DNA of 64,000 nt, taken from the NCBI RefSeq assembly GCF_036320965.1, contig NC_092235.1, forward strand, positions 7,917,550 through 7,981,549. The letters run 5' to 3'. Source of the DNA: Panulirus ornatus. Its lineage: Eukaryota; Arthropoda; Malacostraca; Decapoda; Palinuridae. Below are positions 22,889 through 42,441 of this stretch, piece by piece. The position numbers and the translations under genes are program-made. Position 1 is the stretch's first letter, and every line of letters begins with the position of its first letter. The notes below the pieces were generated by a model. The model did not search any database, was not told where the DNA came from, and saw only the letters and a list, made by a program, of their open reading frames with translations.

Positions 22889-24310
22889 GGAACCTGAGTT
22901 CTTTCTTCCTGCTGGTGCTGCAGGAGAACACGGCCCTAGAGTGGACACTGGAGGTGTGTTTATGTTTGTGTTTGGGTTATCACTGAGGAACCAACACCAA
23001 GACAACTTTAGTTTGGCCTCGCCAAGGATAACGTTAATCTGGCGGAAGTCTGGCTTTCTCCCAGTAGTGGATGGCACATAATATCTACGTAGGGACGTTG
23101 AAAAACAAAGAAAGAAAAAAAATGGGAACATTATCCCTCCCCCAAAAAATACATAAATTCACGGGGATAATTTCCTTCGTCTTCAAAGAAAAAATGAAAC
23201 TCTTCCGTCGCTACCGTGCCCTCCATAAAGCAACCCTCAAAGAAATCACTTTCTACACAATGCGCAAGGATTCGGGTAGCCAATCTTCATATGGCTAGGG
23301 CTATTCTTCCCTCTGATTGATTCATTTTTCAAGATTAAGGAAAGTTGTAATAAAAATATTGTATTGAGTTTCTCCGTTGGCGGCAGGGTAAACACCCATC
23401 CCCCCCGAAGCTTGGTTACCTTTCCGTGGTGGGGGGGACTTCATGGATTGGGCAGTAGCAACCATCGTTGGTTGCTTCTGTTCAATCCATGAACGAAAAA
23501 CCAAGCATCTTGAACGTGATTGTCGTAGAAATTCACTTGCTGTCAAAACTGACGCGAGTTTGTCTCAATTTTGTCAGAAATGTTTGTGCGTCTCGGCCTG
23601 ATGGCGGGAGTCGGTTTGGCGCTGTGGTCATGAGGGAATACGAGGAAGATTGGCAACCGTCCCAGAAGTAGCTACAGTGAGGCCCAACAGCTCTCCCTAA
23701 TACTGTGGAAGGCACTCATGTAAGGTGTGCAGTGAGGCGCACCAGTAACAAGGGAAACGGACAACCAAAACAGCAATCTTGATCATCAGGAGGCTATCCA
23801 ATGCTCAGAGTAGATAAGGACGATTATTGTATGGCTTCGCTCAGAGGATGAAAATCTTAGCCGTGAAAATCAACAAGTAAAATAACTAGTAGTTAGTGGT
23901 AGTGAAGTGGAATTACCGCATTTCTGTGGTCTTAATAGTAAAACGAAACTTTTCGTTTTCTCCATCAATCTAGAGGTGTTGTAGACCACCATCCTTAAGG
24001 TTGTAAGGTAACTACAAGGTTATGATCTCAGCAAATTTGTGATGGAAAGTGCAGGAAACGTGGTAATGTATATGATATAAATCATATAGTTGTATAATAA
24101 ATGTGTATCAAAATTTTGTCTTCTCTGTTCTCGTTCATTAATTCAAATACAGGTAAGTTTTCTCTCTAACGAGGTGGGATAAGCTACGTCCACTCGGCTT
24201 GTAAATGTGGTGACTTTCCCTTCATTACCACAATGTTGTGCTGAACTGAAGATGTAGAATTCCGTAGATGAAGCTAAGATAGGAAATCAATCTACATCAA
24301 AAATTGAAGG
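22388..24310 (+). repeat. Segmental duplication copy 2 (parent locus)
   Basis: This matches 3661-5592 nearly base for base, from inside the RRM to AAAAATTGAAGG. This copy carries the intact reading frame. Short frames in the 3' flank (such as 23071-23298) are present in both copies, but the duplication is recent enough that this does not show selection. Confidence 0.85.
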
Positions 24311-24381
24311 TATGCATCTTTAGATGGACATAAAACAAACGGACGGAGGAGCACAGTGGAGCAAATGAATTTCAATATCAC

Positions 24382-24622
24382 CACTTAAAGTAGGCCTTTC
24401 AAGTAATTGTGGCTTTAAAGCAAACTTTTTCTAGCCAAGGTTTAGTTAGCACCTAAACTAATCCCCACGACTTTACCTTAAGAAATATTTTCAGAAGGTA
24501 CTGTCTGAACATATTTCTAAGGTAAGGTCATTTAGGTTTGGTTTAGATGCTACCCTAACCTGGGCTAGAAAAAGTTTCCTTTGCTTCAGAGCCCCAACTA
24601 CGTAGACGGGCTACTGTTGATA
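24382..24622. repeat. Foldback hairpin element, ~110-bp arms
   Basis: The left arm contains GTGGCTTTAAAGCAAA, CTTTTTCTAGCC and ACCTTAAGAAATATTTTCAGA. The right arm is its imperfect reverse complement (TCTGAACATATTTCTAAGG, GGGCTAGAAAAAG, GCTTCAGAGCC). The loop is about 8 nt around 24500. There is no coding capacity. It is consistent with a palindromic MITE. Confidence 0.7.
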
Positions 24623-26091
24623 TTAAAAAGTAACAGAAAGGTGATAAAATTGAGATGAAATGAATAAGAATATAGAATGGGTCAGTTGAAAGTTGAAGTA
24701 TTTGCTAAATACAGTTTTTGACAGATCCAAATGCATCCTAAGGTCAGTCACTTAAATCACAATGCTGAATATTGTTTTAATTGTTGGAACTAGTTACATG
24801 AAGTAAAAATATCAAGCTTAAAGGGATGCCATTACAATAACTTTATATACCTGTATAGGATCTCTTAAACTTCTTTTCCCTAAAGCTGAATGGATTTAAG
24901 TCGTTTAATCTGCTCTCTGAATTTGTTTCTCAGTCCAGTAATCATCTTTGGAGATTACCTGAGTAATTTCTTCATTCAATGTCTTCCTTTTCAAATTAGT
25001 TGACGACCACAGCAGTACAATATCCAAGCTGGGATGGCTATGTTTTGGGAAGGCGAGAGGTCAGGTTATGCAAGAATGTTAGAAATCGCTTCCATCAGTT
25101 TCTACCCTATCTACTCTAAATATTTTGGGTTATAGAACCCAGAGATTTACGAGTAAATAATACAATATAGTTATCTTGGCAAGATATCCAACGTGAGATT
25201 ATAGTCATAATAACAATATAGTCACAAGGCCAATATATAGTCACCGGAATATTATATTTATCATGATAATGTATCACTTATGACAAAATATGCATCATTA
25301 AAAAATGACAGTATAGCACCTACAAAAAATATCACATTGCTAATATAGCCAAGGTGACGATATATACACGATAGTACTGTAACGAAAATAAGAAGATACC
25401 CAAAATGACAATATGTTCATAATGACAATACTGCCGCTATGTATATATATTCTCCATGACACTATAGCTACAATGACAGTAAAGCTATCTTCACAAAAGC
25501 ATAAAATTGAAAATACAGCAAACAACAATATAGCCACCATGACAATACAGCCATCTTGACAATAAAGTCACGATATAAATCAATCGCCAGCACATTAGAA
25601 ACGCGTTGAGAGTAATTTACAGACTTTATAGATATCATGAAAATATTGCCCCCATGTCAATATATTTGCTATGACAATTTAGCCATTATGATAATACAGT
25701 CACGACGACAATGTATTCACTATGACAATAAAGCTACCATGATCATATAACTGATATGACAATATAGTCAAAGGAAAAATATAGAAACATTCAACTTATA
25801 TTCACAAAGGCAATATAACCACCTGACAATATAGATAGTGTAAATAAATAGTCGTTTTCGGATCATAGGAAACATATAGACTCCAGGACAATATAATCTC
25901 TGTGAAAAAACAGTGACTCAGACAGGATTTATCATCATAATATAGTCATAACTTTATAGCTGTCATGTAATTGTAGTCAACATGACAAAATTATCACAAT
26001 GAAATAAAACGGTATTACAATATAGTTACCATAATTATACACCAATCATGATTATATAATCAACAGGTTGACATAAACAATATCACAGTGT
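24623..26091. repeat. AT-rich spacer with a degenerate short tandem repeat
   Basis: From about 25150 to 26080 words such as ATGACAATATAGTCA and ACAATATAGCCACC recur every 17-25 bp with heavy decay. This looks like an old minisatellite with a unit near 18-20 bp. No gene is visible. It runs into the scaffold gap. Confidence 0.55.
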
Positions 26092-26191
26092 NNNNNNNNN
26101 NNNNNNNNNNNNNNNNNNNNNNNNNNNNNNNNNNNNNNNNNNNNNNNNNNNNNNNNNNNNNNNNNNNNNNNNNNNNNNNNNNNNNNNNNNN
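26092..26191. other. Assembly gap (100 N)
   Basis: Exactly 100 N, a usual placeholder for a gap of unknown size. The Penelope-like RT remnant is cut by it. Confidence 0.99.
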
Positions 26192-26590
26192 TATAACTGT
26201 CAGCACTGGTAGGCTTCCTGTAGATCTTAAAGGATAAACTAATCAAAATACCTAATTATCACCTCATTAAGGAAGGATGATTTGCCTTTGTGTTTCCATT
26301 TAGTCTTAAACTTGATGGTGGGATGAATCGTAATTCATTAAAGAAAACATCACCATCTTGGTAAGATGGCCATAAGGACCAAACATCGTTAACGTATCTT
26401 AACCATATTTTTGGACTGTTACTAACGGAAGTTTGGATCTCAGTCTCATAGTATTCCATGAATAAGTTACTGAGAATGGGAGTGAGGGAATTTATCATGG
26501 CTAAACCGAATTTCTTTCAATAAGAATCAGCCTCAGCATCTTGGAAAACGTTATTGTCAACAAAGTTTTATTAAGTCAATGAAAGTTTTT
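26192..26590 (-). pseudogene. Penelope-like element reverse transcriptase remnant
   Basis: On the minus strand the reading passes KKFGLAMINSLTPILSNLF, MEYYETEIQ, WLRYVNDVWSLWP and, near the gap, LSFKIYRKPTSADSY. These fit the conserved blocks of Penelope-like RTs (usually GLAMG.PLSP.L...YME, RYVDD and .YRKPT..D). The catalytic motif reads YVND, losing an Asp. A stop separates ADSY from KKFGLAM. The remnant is broken by the gap and is inactive. Confidence 0.75.
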
Positions 26591-27002
26591 AAGGGTAGGA
26601 GCATCTCAGCTACGTTAAAGAAAAAAGAATCTCGCCATATAATGTAAATAATAGATTAGATTTTGCTAAGAGGGCTAGGATCATTTATTTGCCTGATCAT
26701 GAACTTCTTAGATTTGATATCAATTTCTCTTTACCAAAGTCTATATTGATGAAACCATTGCTTACTTAACCCTAAAACACTATTGTCAATAATGAGGAAT
26801 GGTTTTACTTTCCTCGGGTCCAACAGACACAGAGGAGAAAATGATCTCATTACGATTTACGAAACAAATTACATAGACTTAAGCTTTAATTTACCTTATT
26901 GAAATATACGAGTAAAGAGAACAAATATAGGAGTAGTTATTGTGTATAATGCAAAAAATGAAAGATCCGAGAAATGAAAAGAGAGAAGTAGAGAGAATTT
27001 GT

Positions 27003-27005
<3 letters not shown>

Positions 27006-27077
<72 letters not shown>
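27006..27077 (+). repeat. (GT)n microsatellite
   Basis: About 36 GT dinucleotides, immediately followed by the LINE-derived RT fragment at 27084. Confidence 0.95.
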
Positions 27078-27078
<1 letters not shown>

Positions 27079-27083
27079 TTTCA

Positions 27084-27830
<747 letters not shown>

Positions 27831-28062
27831 ACGCCTCTTGCAGTGTCCTTACTTCTCATGCTCTTATGGTATGTAGTTTTGTAATATACTCTATAATACA
27901 GTTGGACTATGTATCCCTGATAATACCTTTGTATTTATCTAGACTGTGTTCTCGTATAGGCGTTACTATTAAAAATCAATCCCAGAGATAAAACAAACAT
28001 ACTTATAATCCGGTACAAACATTAAAAAATGATTTTTTTTTCATCCAAACATTCTTATATAT

Positions 28063-30651
28063 CTTTTTTTTTTTTTTGCTTTGTCGCTGTCTCCCGCGTT
28101 TGCGAGGTAGCGCAAGGAAACAGACGAAAGAAATGGCCCAACCCACCCCCATACACATGTATATACATACGTCCACACACGCAAATATACATACCTACAC
28201 AGCTTTCCATGGGTTACCCCAGACGCTTCACATGCCCTGATTCAATCCACTGACAGCACGTCAACCCCGGTATACCACATCGATCCAATTCACTCTATTC
28301 CTTGCCCTCCTTTCACCCTCCTGCATGTTCAGGCCCCGATCACACAAAATCTTTTTCACTCCATCTTTCCATCTCCAATTTGGCCTCCCACTTCTCCTCG
28401 TTCCCTCCACCTACGACACATATATCCTCTTGGTCAATCTTTCTCACTCATTCTCTCCATGTGCCCAAACCATTTCAAAACACCCTCTTCTGCTCTCTCA
28501 ACCACGCTCTTTTTATTTCCACACATCTCTCTTACCCTTACGTTACTTACTCGATCAAACCACCTCACACCACACATTGTCCTCAAACATCTCATTTCCA
28601 GCACATCCATCCTCCTGCGCACAACTCTATCCATAGCCCACGCCTCGCAACCATACAACATTGTTGGAACCACTACTCCTTCAAATATACCCATTTTTGC
28701 TTTCCGAAATAATGTTCTCGACTTCCACACATTCTTCAAGGCTCCCAGGATTTTCGCCCCCTCCCCCACCCTATGATCCACTTCCGCTTCCATGGTTCCA
28801 TCCGCTGCCAGATCCACTCCCAGATATCTAAAACACTTTACTTCCTCCAGTTTTTCTCCATTCAAACTTACCTCCCAATTGACTTGACCCTCAACCCTAC
28901 TGTACCTAATTACCTTGCTCTTATTCACATTTACTCCTAACTTTCTTCTTTCACACACTTTACCAAACTCAGTCACCAGCTTCTGCAGTTTCTCACATGA
29001 ATCAGCCACCAGCGCTGTATCATCAGCGAACAACAACTGACTCACTTCCCAAGCTCTCTCATCCCCAACAGACTTCATACTTGCCCCTCTTTCCCAAACT
29101 CTTGCATTTACCTCCCTAACAACCCCATCCATAAACAAATTAAACAACCATGGAGACATCACACACCCCTGCCGCAAACCTACATTTACTGAGAACCAAT
29201 GACTTTCCTCTCTTCCTACACGTACACATGCCTTACATCCTCGATAAAAACTTTTCACTGCTTCTAACAACTTGCCTCCCACACCATATATTATTAATAC
29301 CTTCCACAGAGCATCTCTATCAAAACTATCATATGCCTTCTCCTGGTCCATAAATGCTACACACAAATCCATTTGCTTTTCTAAGTATTTCTCACATACA
29401 TTCCTCAAAGCAAACACCTGATCACACATCCTCTACCACTTCTGAAACCACACTGCTCTTCCCCAATCTGATGCTCTGTACATGCCTTCACCCTCTCAAT
29501 CAATACCCTCCCATGTAATTTACCAGGAATACTCAACAAACGTATACTTCTGTAATTTGAGCACTCACTCTTATCCCCTTTGCCTTTGTACAATGGCACT
29601 ATGCACGCATTCCGCCAATCCTCAGGCACCTCACCATGAGTCATACATACATTAAATAACCTTACCAACCAGTCAATAATACAGTCACCCCCTTTTTTTA
29701 ATAAATTCCACTGCAATACCATCCAAACCTGCTGCCTTGCCGGCTTTCATCTTCCGCAAAGCTTTTACTACCTCTTCTCTGTTTACCAAATCATTTTCCC
29801 TAACCCTCTCACTTTGCACACCACCTCGACCAAAACACCCTATATCTGCCACTCTATCATCAAACACATTCAACAAACCTTCAAAATACTCACTCCATCT
29901 CCTTCTCACATCACCACTACTTGTTATCACCTCCCCATTTGCGCACTTCACTGAAGTTCCCATTTGCTCCCTTGTCTTACGCACTTTATTTACCTCCTTC
30001 CAGAACATCTTTTTATTCTCCCTAAAATTTAATGATACTCTCTCACACCAACTCTCATTTGCCCTCTTTTTCACCTCTTGCACCTTTCTCTTGACCTCCT
30101 GTCTCTTTCTTTTATAAGTCTACCAATCAATTGCATTTTTTCCCTGCAAAAATCGTCCAAATAATCTTACTTCTTCATCCCACCACTCACTACCCTTTCT
30201 AATCAACCCACCTCTTGCACCTTTCTCTTGACCTCCTGTCTCTTTCTTTTATAAGTCTACCACTCAATTGCATTTTTTCCCTGCAAAAATCGTCCAAATA
30301 ATCTTACTTCTTCATCCCACCACTCACTACTCTTTCTAATCAACCCACCTCCCACTCCTCTCATGCCACAAACATCTTTTGCGCAATCCATCACTGATTC
30401 CCTAAATACATCCCATTATTCCCCCACTCCCCTTACTTCCATTGTTCTCACCTTTTTCCATTCTGTACTCAGTCTCTCCTGGTACTTCCTCACACAAGTC
30501 TCATTCTCAAGCTCACTTACTCTCACTACCCTCTTCACCCCAACATTCACTCTTCTTTTCTGAAAACCCATACAAATCTTCACCTTAGCCTCCACAAGAT
30601 AATGATCAGACATCCCTCCAGTTGCACCTCTAAGCACATTAACATCCAAAA

Positions 30652-30652
<1 letters not shown>
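28063..30652 (-). mobile_element. RTE-type LINE, 5'-truncated, decayed (copy 1)
   Basis: It reads on the minus strand from the end of the endonuclease ([20 protein letters not shown]) through the RT to the 3' end and a T-run (poly-A in element sense) at 28063-28077. Frames are broken at about 30410, 30085, 29690 and 29410. SQLLFADDTALVAD is retained, but the RT palm has changes such as AYDSFDRDA. A 137-bp internal tandem duplication lies at about 30074-30347. The 5' truncation point abuts a (TA)n tract. It sits head-to-head with copy 2. Confidence 0.9.
30074..30347 (-). repeat. 137-bp tandem duplication inside RTE copy 1
   Basis: Two adjacent near-identical units begin CCTCTTGCACCTTTCTC at 30074 and again at 30211. 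The intact element at 43213 has a single unit, so this is a local duplication after insertion. Confidence 0.9.
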
Positions 30653-30990
<338 letters not shown>

Positions 30991-31009
30991 TCCAACAAAC
31001 CTCGCCAGG

Positions 31010-33197
<2,188 letters not shown>

Positions 33198-33389
33198 ATA
33201 TGTAGTAATAATATTTTACAGAAATACTAGTATATTGCCAGAGGTGAAACAATATCATTTGTTTATGAGTGTGGAGTCTCACCTTTTTGGCCCCTAACCT
33301 CCCTGGCGGGTCCTCTGTGATCTTGGGAAAGATGTGTGTGACTTCATGGGTCGCTCCACTACACGCAGGTCGTGGCCGGTTTTTCTCAA

Positions 33390-34993
<1,604 letters not shown>

Positions 34994-35124
34994 GCTGCAG
35001 TCTTCTCTATCACCATAACACGTTTATAACATAGTGTAGCTCACCCTGTCAGTCCACAACTGCCGTCCGTGACACCATGAGATGCTTTGCGAGTGAACAC
35101 CAGAGAGAGACTGACCTTGGCTAG

Positions 35125-38100
35125 AGTGTGGGATATAAAGCCAACTCACTCTCCACCCTACGTTGCCTCCAGTCAATTTCTCTCGTGCTTTTTTCTATCT
35201 TTTTTACCATCCATCATCGACACCTCTCGACCGTTAGGCTTGAACAATTTCTACCCCAGCTTCCCCACCCCATTCAGGAAAATTACTTCCTGAGGAGCGG
35301 AGGCTTGGTGTGGACCTGTTCTCACCTAACGGGGTTGAGACCCTCACATTCTTACCACTCCCGCCGAGCCTCCTGGGTTACCCTGTGATAGTGCAGGGTC
35401 CTCCCTGGAGTGGGGTTGTGGTCCCTCACCTACGTTTCCTCGGCATTAGGACATTGATGACATCATGCCTCCTGACATTCGTTTAAAATTGATTAAAACA
35501 GAAAGTCCCCAACCCCCTCCCTTAACACGTTCGAATTACTAACGATTGTATTTAAGACCACTGAGGTCCGTCCCAGTAGGGCTATTCAATCCCCTATTAA
35601 TAAATATCTATATAAAATATGTTTAAGCAAGGATAGCGATCCAGATGAGATCCTATCCAAGCTTACGACCACCCCCTTCAAGCTAGATGCATCGATAGTG
35701 CTAATGATATTGATGCATCTATCTTGTCCCTTAACCCCATAGAGATAACTGAAGCCATAAATCAAGAAAACAATGACATTAATGTCGTCAACGTTTTCCA
35801 ACTGAACACTTCAAGATCACTTAAAATACAATGCTCTAACTGGACCCAGACAGATGGCCTACTCTCCCGGGGAATCTTGTGTCCCATGATCTCAGTGCCT
35901 GCCAAATACCACAAACCCGACCAGTACCTCCATATACAAGGTTTTAAATGTCTACAATACGGACACGAGACTAAGAGCTGCAAAGCTCAGCGCCACACAT
36001 GCAGTCAATGTGCGGAAACTGATCACGGTTTTCGTGAGTGTAAGGCTCAGGCAGCAACCTGTGTTAATTGTAAAGGTCAACACGTTGCTGTATCTGGGCA
36101 ATGCCCACGAAAGTATGAGCAACTCCCCTCGGCGCGACAATCTCTCAAAACCTCCAGCTCGTCCCCTTCTACAAACCCTCACCTCTACGAAGCAGTTGCT
36201 GCTGCACCTCCGTCTGCCACCCAAGCTTCTCCTATCCCAACCACAAACTCCTCCGACCTCCTCACTCTACAAGGAAGGATGCATGCGTGCTACCTCAAAG
36301 CACTGTTCTTGAGCAAGGAAGACAAGTCTGAATTTGTCAGGATTTTCGACTTGCTGCCAGCACACATGAACCTGCCCAATGTACTTACTCCACCCGAACT
36401 CCTCACCATCCCCGCCAACAGCCATCCTTCCCAGGCTCCTGTCACACGTCTCCCTGACCCCTAACGTAAATATGTCCCAGGATACTTCCAGTAACACTTC
36501 AAACTCTCCCCCAGCAACACAACCTGTCACCCTCCAGATACCTTCCCCGCACCCCCTAACACAACTCCATCTACCACCCCTCAACTCTACACCAACAACC
36601 CATCCATTTCTCCACTTACCAGTTCCTCTTCCACACTCACTATCACAACTTCCGCTTCCCCCGACCGTCCCTCCCGAGCCTCCACTTCCTAATCCCTCCC
36701 CTCCTCCCCCCTCCTTCCCCTCCTCTCGCATCTAACCCTCCCAGAGGAGCCACAGAACCTGACACTGCCGACTCACCAGACAACCTACCTGCTTACAACA
36801 TCGACATTCGACTCGTCGACAATGACTCTCCCCCTCCCTAACCCCTCCCAGGAAGTTGCCGACCCAAGACCAGACAAACCTCCACCGAAGTTCACATGAA
36901 GACCCTCAACGGAATGCCAATGGCTGTCATCGAACACAGAATTAAAAGAACGATAAATTTCCCAAAATCGTAAAATGCTTAAAATCTTGCAGTTTAATGT
37001 GCTCATCTACCACAATGGCCGTCATCTGGTTGCCACTCTCCTCGAAGAGAAAAGATCCGATGTTATGATAATCAACAGCACATGTATCACTAATGGGTGT
37101 AGAATGAGACACTACGGATATACATCCCAACAGTCTACAGACGGTAGACACGAGGGAGTCGCCATTCTTACACGCAATATTGTCGAACACGATTGAGAAC
37201 CACTTCATGGCGTCTCGAACACTTTCTAGCGGTACACACAATACATGGCTTCTTTATCTTCTGCACTACATACTCTCGACCCAACACTAACATTCCACTC
37301 CATGATCTCTACACAATATTCAATCACACTTATATCCCAGTCTACCTTGTAGCTGACCTCCACGCCCAACACAGAACCTTCCACCACAACAGAAACAATT
37401 CTCACGGTGATGACCTATTCGCTTTATGCTCCTTCAAACGTCTCAACTTCCTAGGACCTTTCTTCCATACCATCTTCACTGGCCCAGGAGGAAAGGTCAG
37501 ACCCGAACTTGTCTTCTCCAACAGAGCCAGTAATTATCTTCATTACTTTTTGTCTCCAGGACCACTGTCTGTTTCCGACCACATCCTTCTCTTTCTTCAC
37601 CTCTCATCTAACCCTATCCCCGTCCCACCACCCTCACACTACCACTACAAAAAAAGCAGACTAGCGCAACTTCACTCTTTCTAATTGCACTTACACCACA
37701 AACTAGGAAAATCACCCAATAACACTAATAGACACAGAAATAGAATATATACACCAAACAATCACACACGCAGCTGACGCATCTATCCCAAAATCCCCAT
37801 TTACCACAAGATACACCTTTCCATCTCCCAAAACAACAAGACTCCTCTCGTACTACCGTCGACGGGTTGAGCATTACACACATCGATTGGGTCTAGTACG
37901 GCGGGACCTCACGTCCCTACGAAACCAAGCACTCATCAGCCTCAAAGAAGACCACAATAGACACTGGAAATCTCTAATCACCACAGCAGGAGAACATCGA
38001 ATCAGATCCCCTCAGGAGTTTTAGAGCCGAATCCGAAAACTCAAAGAATAGCGTAAAGAGATTTAATGGACTAAATGATAACACTCAACATCATAACCCA

Positions 38101-39985
38101 TAAGACATCGCCAACATCTTACAAAAATACTGGGAGGGTATCTTTCACCCACATCCTCCACATCCTCTGGCGTACGAAAGCACTCAAATTGTCACAAAAC
38201 ATATACAAAACTGACCCAGTCACTTTTACCCAGAAAAAATCATACACCTGCAATTCCTTTCAGACGACCACCTACTCACAACTCCCATAAGATCGAGCGA
38301 GGTCATATTCCTCCTACTGAAATCCCCCAAAGTAGCCCCAGGTATCTCAGGCATTGGTTACCAACTACTTACCCACCTCCCTGACAACACTATCAGAGCC
38401 ATAACCTCCCTCTTCAACGCAGCACTAACCTCAAGCGAATTTCAAAATAGAAACGACCACCATGTTACCTAAGTCCAATAAATCAAAGAGAGATCCAATT
38501 AACTACAGACCCATTAACTTACTTGAGTCCATCTGGAAGACATTTGAAAGAATCTTAAACAACAGACTCAGACAACACCTAACGAACAACAACCTACTCT
38601 CACGCAAACAATTTGGCTTTCGATATCACTCCACAAAAGATGAACTTAACATAATCACCAACTACATAAAAATCAACACGCGGACATACAAAAAATGTTA
38701 AGAAAACCTTTGACACCGTTTGGCATGATGGCTTGAGGTACAAACTAAGCACCCAATTTCAATTCCCACGACCCACCATTAGACTTCTTTCTAATAAGCT
38801 TAGCAACAGAAAAACCCGAATGAAATACAGAAACTCTTACTCAAACTACTTCCCCCTCAACACTGGTGTACCTCAAGGCTCCGTGCTGGCCCCCACTCTT
38901 TACACACTACTCAAATGATCTTCCCAATCCTACACACTCGAACTCCATCACTCTCCAATATGCAGATGACGTTACCCAACTGATTAGAGCCAGAACCCTC
39001 GCACACTTAACCAGTAGAACTCGAGAGGAAATTGACCACGTTTCGCTTTGAGAATTGAAATGGAGGACAAAGTCAAATCCTGCAAAATCCAACATATCCT
39101 ACTTTAACGTAAGTCAGATATACAACATAAGTAATGTCTACTTACACTCCCGTATATACTGTCATTTACCCATACCGACCTCACATACCAACACTGTACT
39201 GGGCCTAAATTATGATGTTCACCTACGGATGAACCATCACATTCAATCTATAGCGGCTACTGTGAGAGCGGAGCTCGCGAAACTGTAAAGATTTAGAGAG
39301 GAGCAATTCAAAACCAAATTGCACCTCTATAAAGCATCAATTCGACCACTTATCACCTACGCCCCTTCACCTCTTGAACTCGGGGCCAAATCCAACACCC
39401 ACGCCCTCCAAATGATTCAGAATAATGCTCTACGTTGGGTCTTCAACACCAAATTGCACGAGTTCATCAGGAATGCGGAACTCCACGAGAGAGTGCGATT
39501 GCCTCCACTAAACATTTATTGAAGGAAACTACGATAAATAAGTAGAGCGATTTGAAATACACCATACCTACTGGACTGACTACTTCAATAATCTTCTGGG
39601 AATAGATCACTCAGACCACATGTTCAATGTTCAACCTGTACAATATCCAGTCCCCATATATTTAAATTTAAAAACTACAAAACATTATATATCTTACAAC
39701 TGAATCCGTGTAGGGAACACCTTGGTAATATCAGTGTCTGTCTGTCACAGATACGATCCATCTCTTATATCCTTACAAAAAGAAAAGAAAAACCTCCTTC
39801 GCCCTCCACTCATCAGCTCTGTCCTAGCTATCCCCATTACCCGATTCACGCTGGGTTGAGACCTGGCTCATTTCCTCCTGCTAAAATTCACTTCCTCTAA
39901 CAACTCTTGCTCTTTCCCCTTCTCCTCTCCCACCCTCTTCCTTGGAAGGGACTTTTCTATCATCATTCATTCATTCATTCGAACT
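35125..39985 (+). mobile_element. Two-ORF LINE with CCHC ORF1 (copy B), decayed
   Basis: The order is 5' region (shared with copy C), ORF1 from 35465, ORF2 from 36975, and a 3' end at GGGACTTTTCTATCATC plus (ATTC)n. ORF1 has three zinc knuckles near 35940-36100. ORF2 shows an endonuclease start (LKILQFNVLIYHNGRH), RT blocks NYRPINLLESIWKTFERI, FGFRYHSTKDEL, GVPQGSVLAPTLYTL and QYADDVTQL. Frameshifts and stops occur throughout. Two ORFs with CCHC knuckles fit Jockey- or I-like LINEs; the microsatellite tail argues against a simple poly-A Jockey, and the clade is left open. The part from 36750 onward is mirrored in the palindrome. Confidence 0.8.
35465..36464 (+). pseudogene. LINE copy B ORF1 (gag-like, CCHC knuckles)
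   Basis: This begins MPPDIRLKL like the copy C ORF1, with a frameshift near 35515-35720. From 35724 the frame runs to 36464. It includes CLQYGHETKSC, CSQCAETDHGFREC and CVNCKGQHVAVSGQC, three CCHC-type knuckles expected to bind nucleic acid. A Ser/Pro/Thr-rich stretch follows and then a conserved LLTLQGRMHACYLKALFLS segment. Such proteins coat LINE RNA. The first frame is broken, so full-length product is unlikely. Confidence 0.75.
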
Positions 39986-40014
39986 CACTGGACCATAAGC
40001 TGGTCAGAGGTGAA

Positions 40015-40100
40015 CAGCTCTTGTGGTGGCCAAGCAGTTTAGCTCACTACACTATCATTTTGATGACCTAGGCTCCAGTCCTGTGCATCCAGTCGTGACT
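40015..40100 (+). repeat. tRNA-derived SINE-like sequence (left palindrome copy)
   Basis: TGGCCAAGCAG at 40027-40037 fits the Pol III A-box consensus. GGCTCCAGTCC at 40071-40081 fits 9 of 11 B-box positions, with tRNA-like spacing. No clean cloverleaf is present, so a SINE head or tRNA relic is more likely than a gene. The mirror copy is at 52846-52931. Confidence 0.4.
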
Positions 40101-40776
40101 GTTTCCATATAAGTATTCATATACATATATTCATCAAAATTTAACAAAGCACACACCTGGTGCACATACCTGGTCGTACTAAGCCACACGGTATGAGGAG
40201 GCTGCTCTGTCTACGACCAGTATTCGGGCCCCGGAATATCGTTGGTCCAGCACTAGACACAAACACTATGGAGGCTGGTTGTGTGTTTATGTGTAGGCGT
40301 CTATTTGCCTATTTATCTTCCCTTGGTATGTCTGCCTCCTTGTCTATTTCATTTAACATTAATTACATGGGTCAAATGATATGACAATGTATCCATGAGG
40401 TGCATCAGACTCTCAAGTTTGCTTTATTAATTCAGCGAATTCATAAAGCTTAAAGTTCAATGTATGATAAGCTAATGACCATCATTATATCTACTAAGGA
40501 TAATATTGCACTACTGCCAGTCATCTATGTCAACTGGTCTCATATCCTTCAGTTGTAAAGGACGGTCATCAATTGTCCAATACAGAAGAGGACTCATAAA
40601 ACCTTATGTGGCTGTACACAGTATAATTGGTTTCATCATTCTGATATCATAAGGAATTATTATAACGGGTATATCACAAGATCAGCATTAAATGAATATT
40701 GATTCTTAATGGCGCGTAAGTGTGTATCACCAACATCAATACCATCGCAGTTCATATGGTCTCTAGCATAAACATA

Positions 40777-40857
<81 letters not shown>
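40101..40857. other. No recognised gene; ends in (TA)n
   Basis: AT-rich sequence without supported frames. (TA)n at 40779-40857 abuts the 3' end of RTE copy 3. The same sequence is mirrored at about 52100-52850. Confidence 0.6.
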
Positions 40858-42412
<1,555 letters not shown>

Positions 42413-42441
42413 CAAGACAAGGAGACAAGGAGCGTTTACGC

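Noticed and set aside
23071..23298. 75-codon basic frame kept in both segmental copies (also 4344-4589)
   Set aside because: It lies in the 3' flank of the RRM gene; preservation is explained by recent duplication.
28302..28712. Pro/His-rich plus-strand frames opposite RTE copies (also at 41022, 45693, 51452, 56334)
   Set aside because: Antisense shadows of the RTE RT, repeated with each copy.
36267..36731. 154-codon Gly-rich minus-strand frame
   Set aside because: Antisense of the Pro/Ser-rich LINE ORF1 tail.
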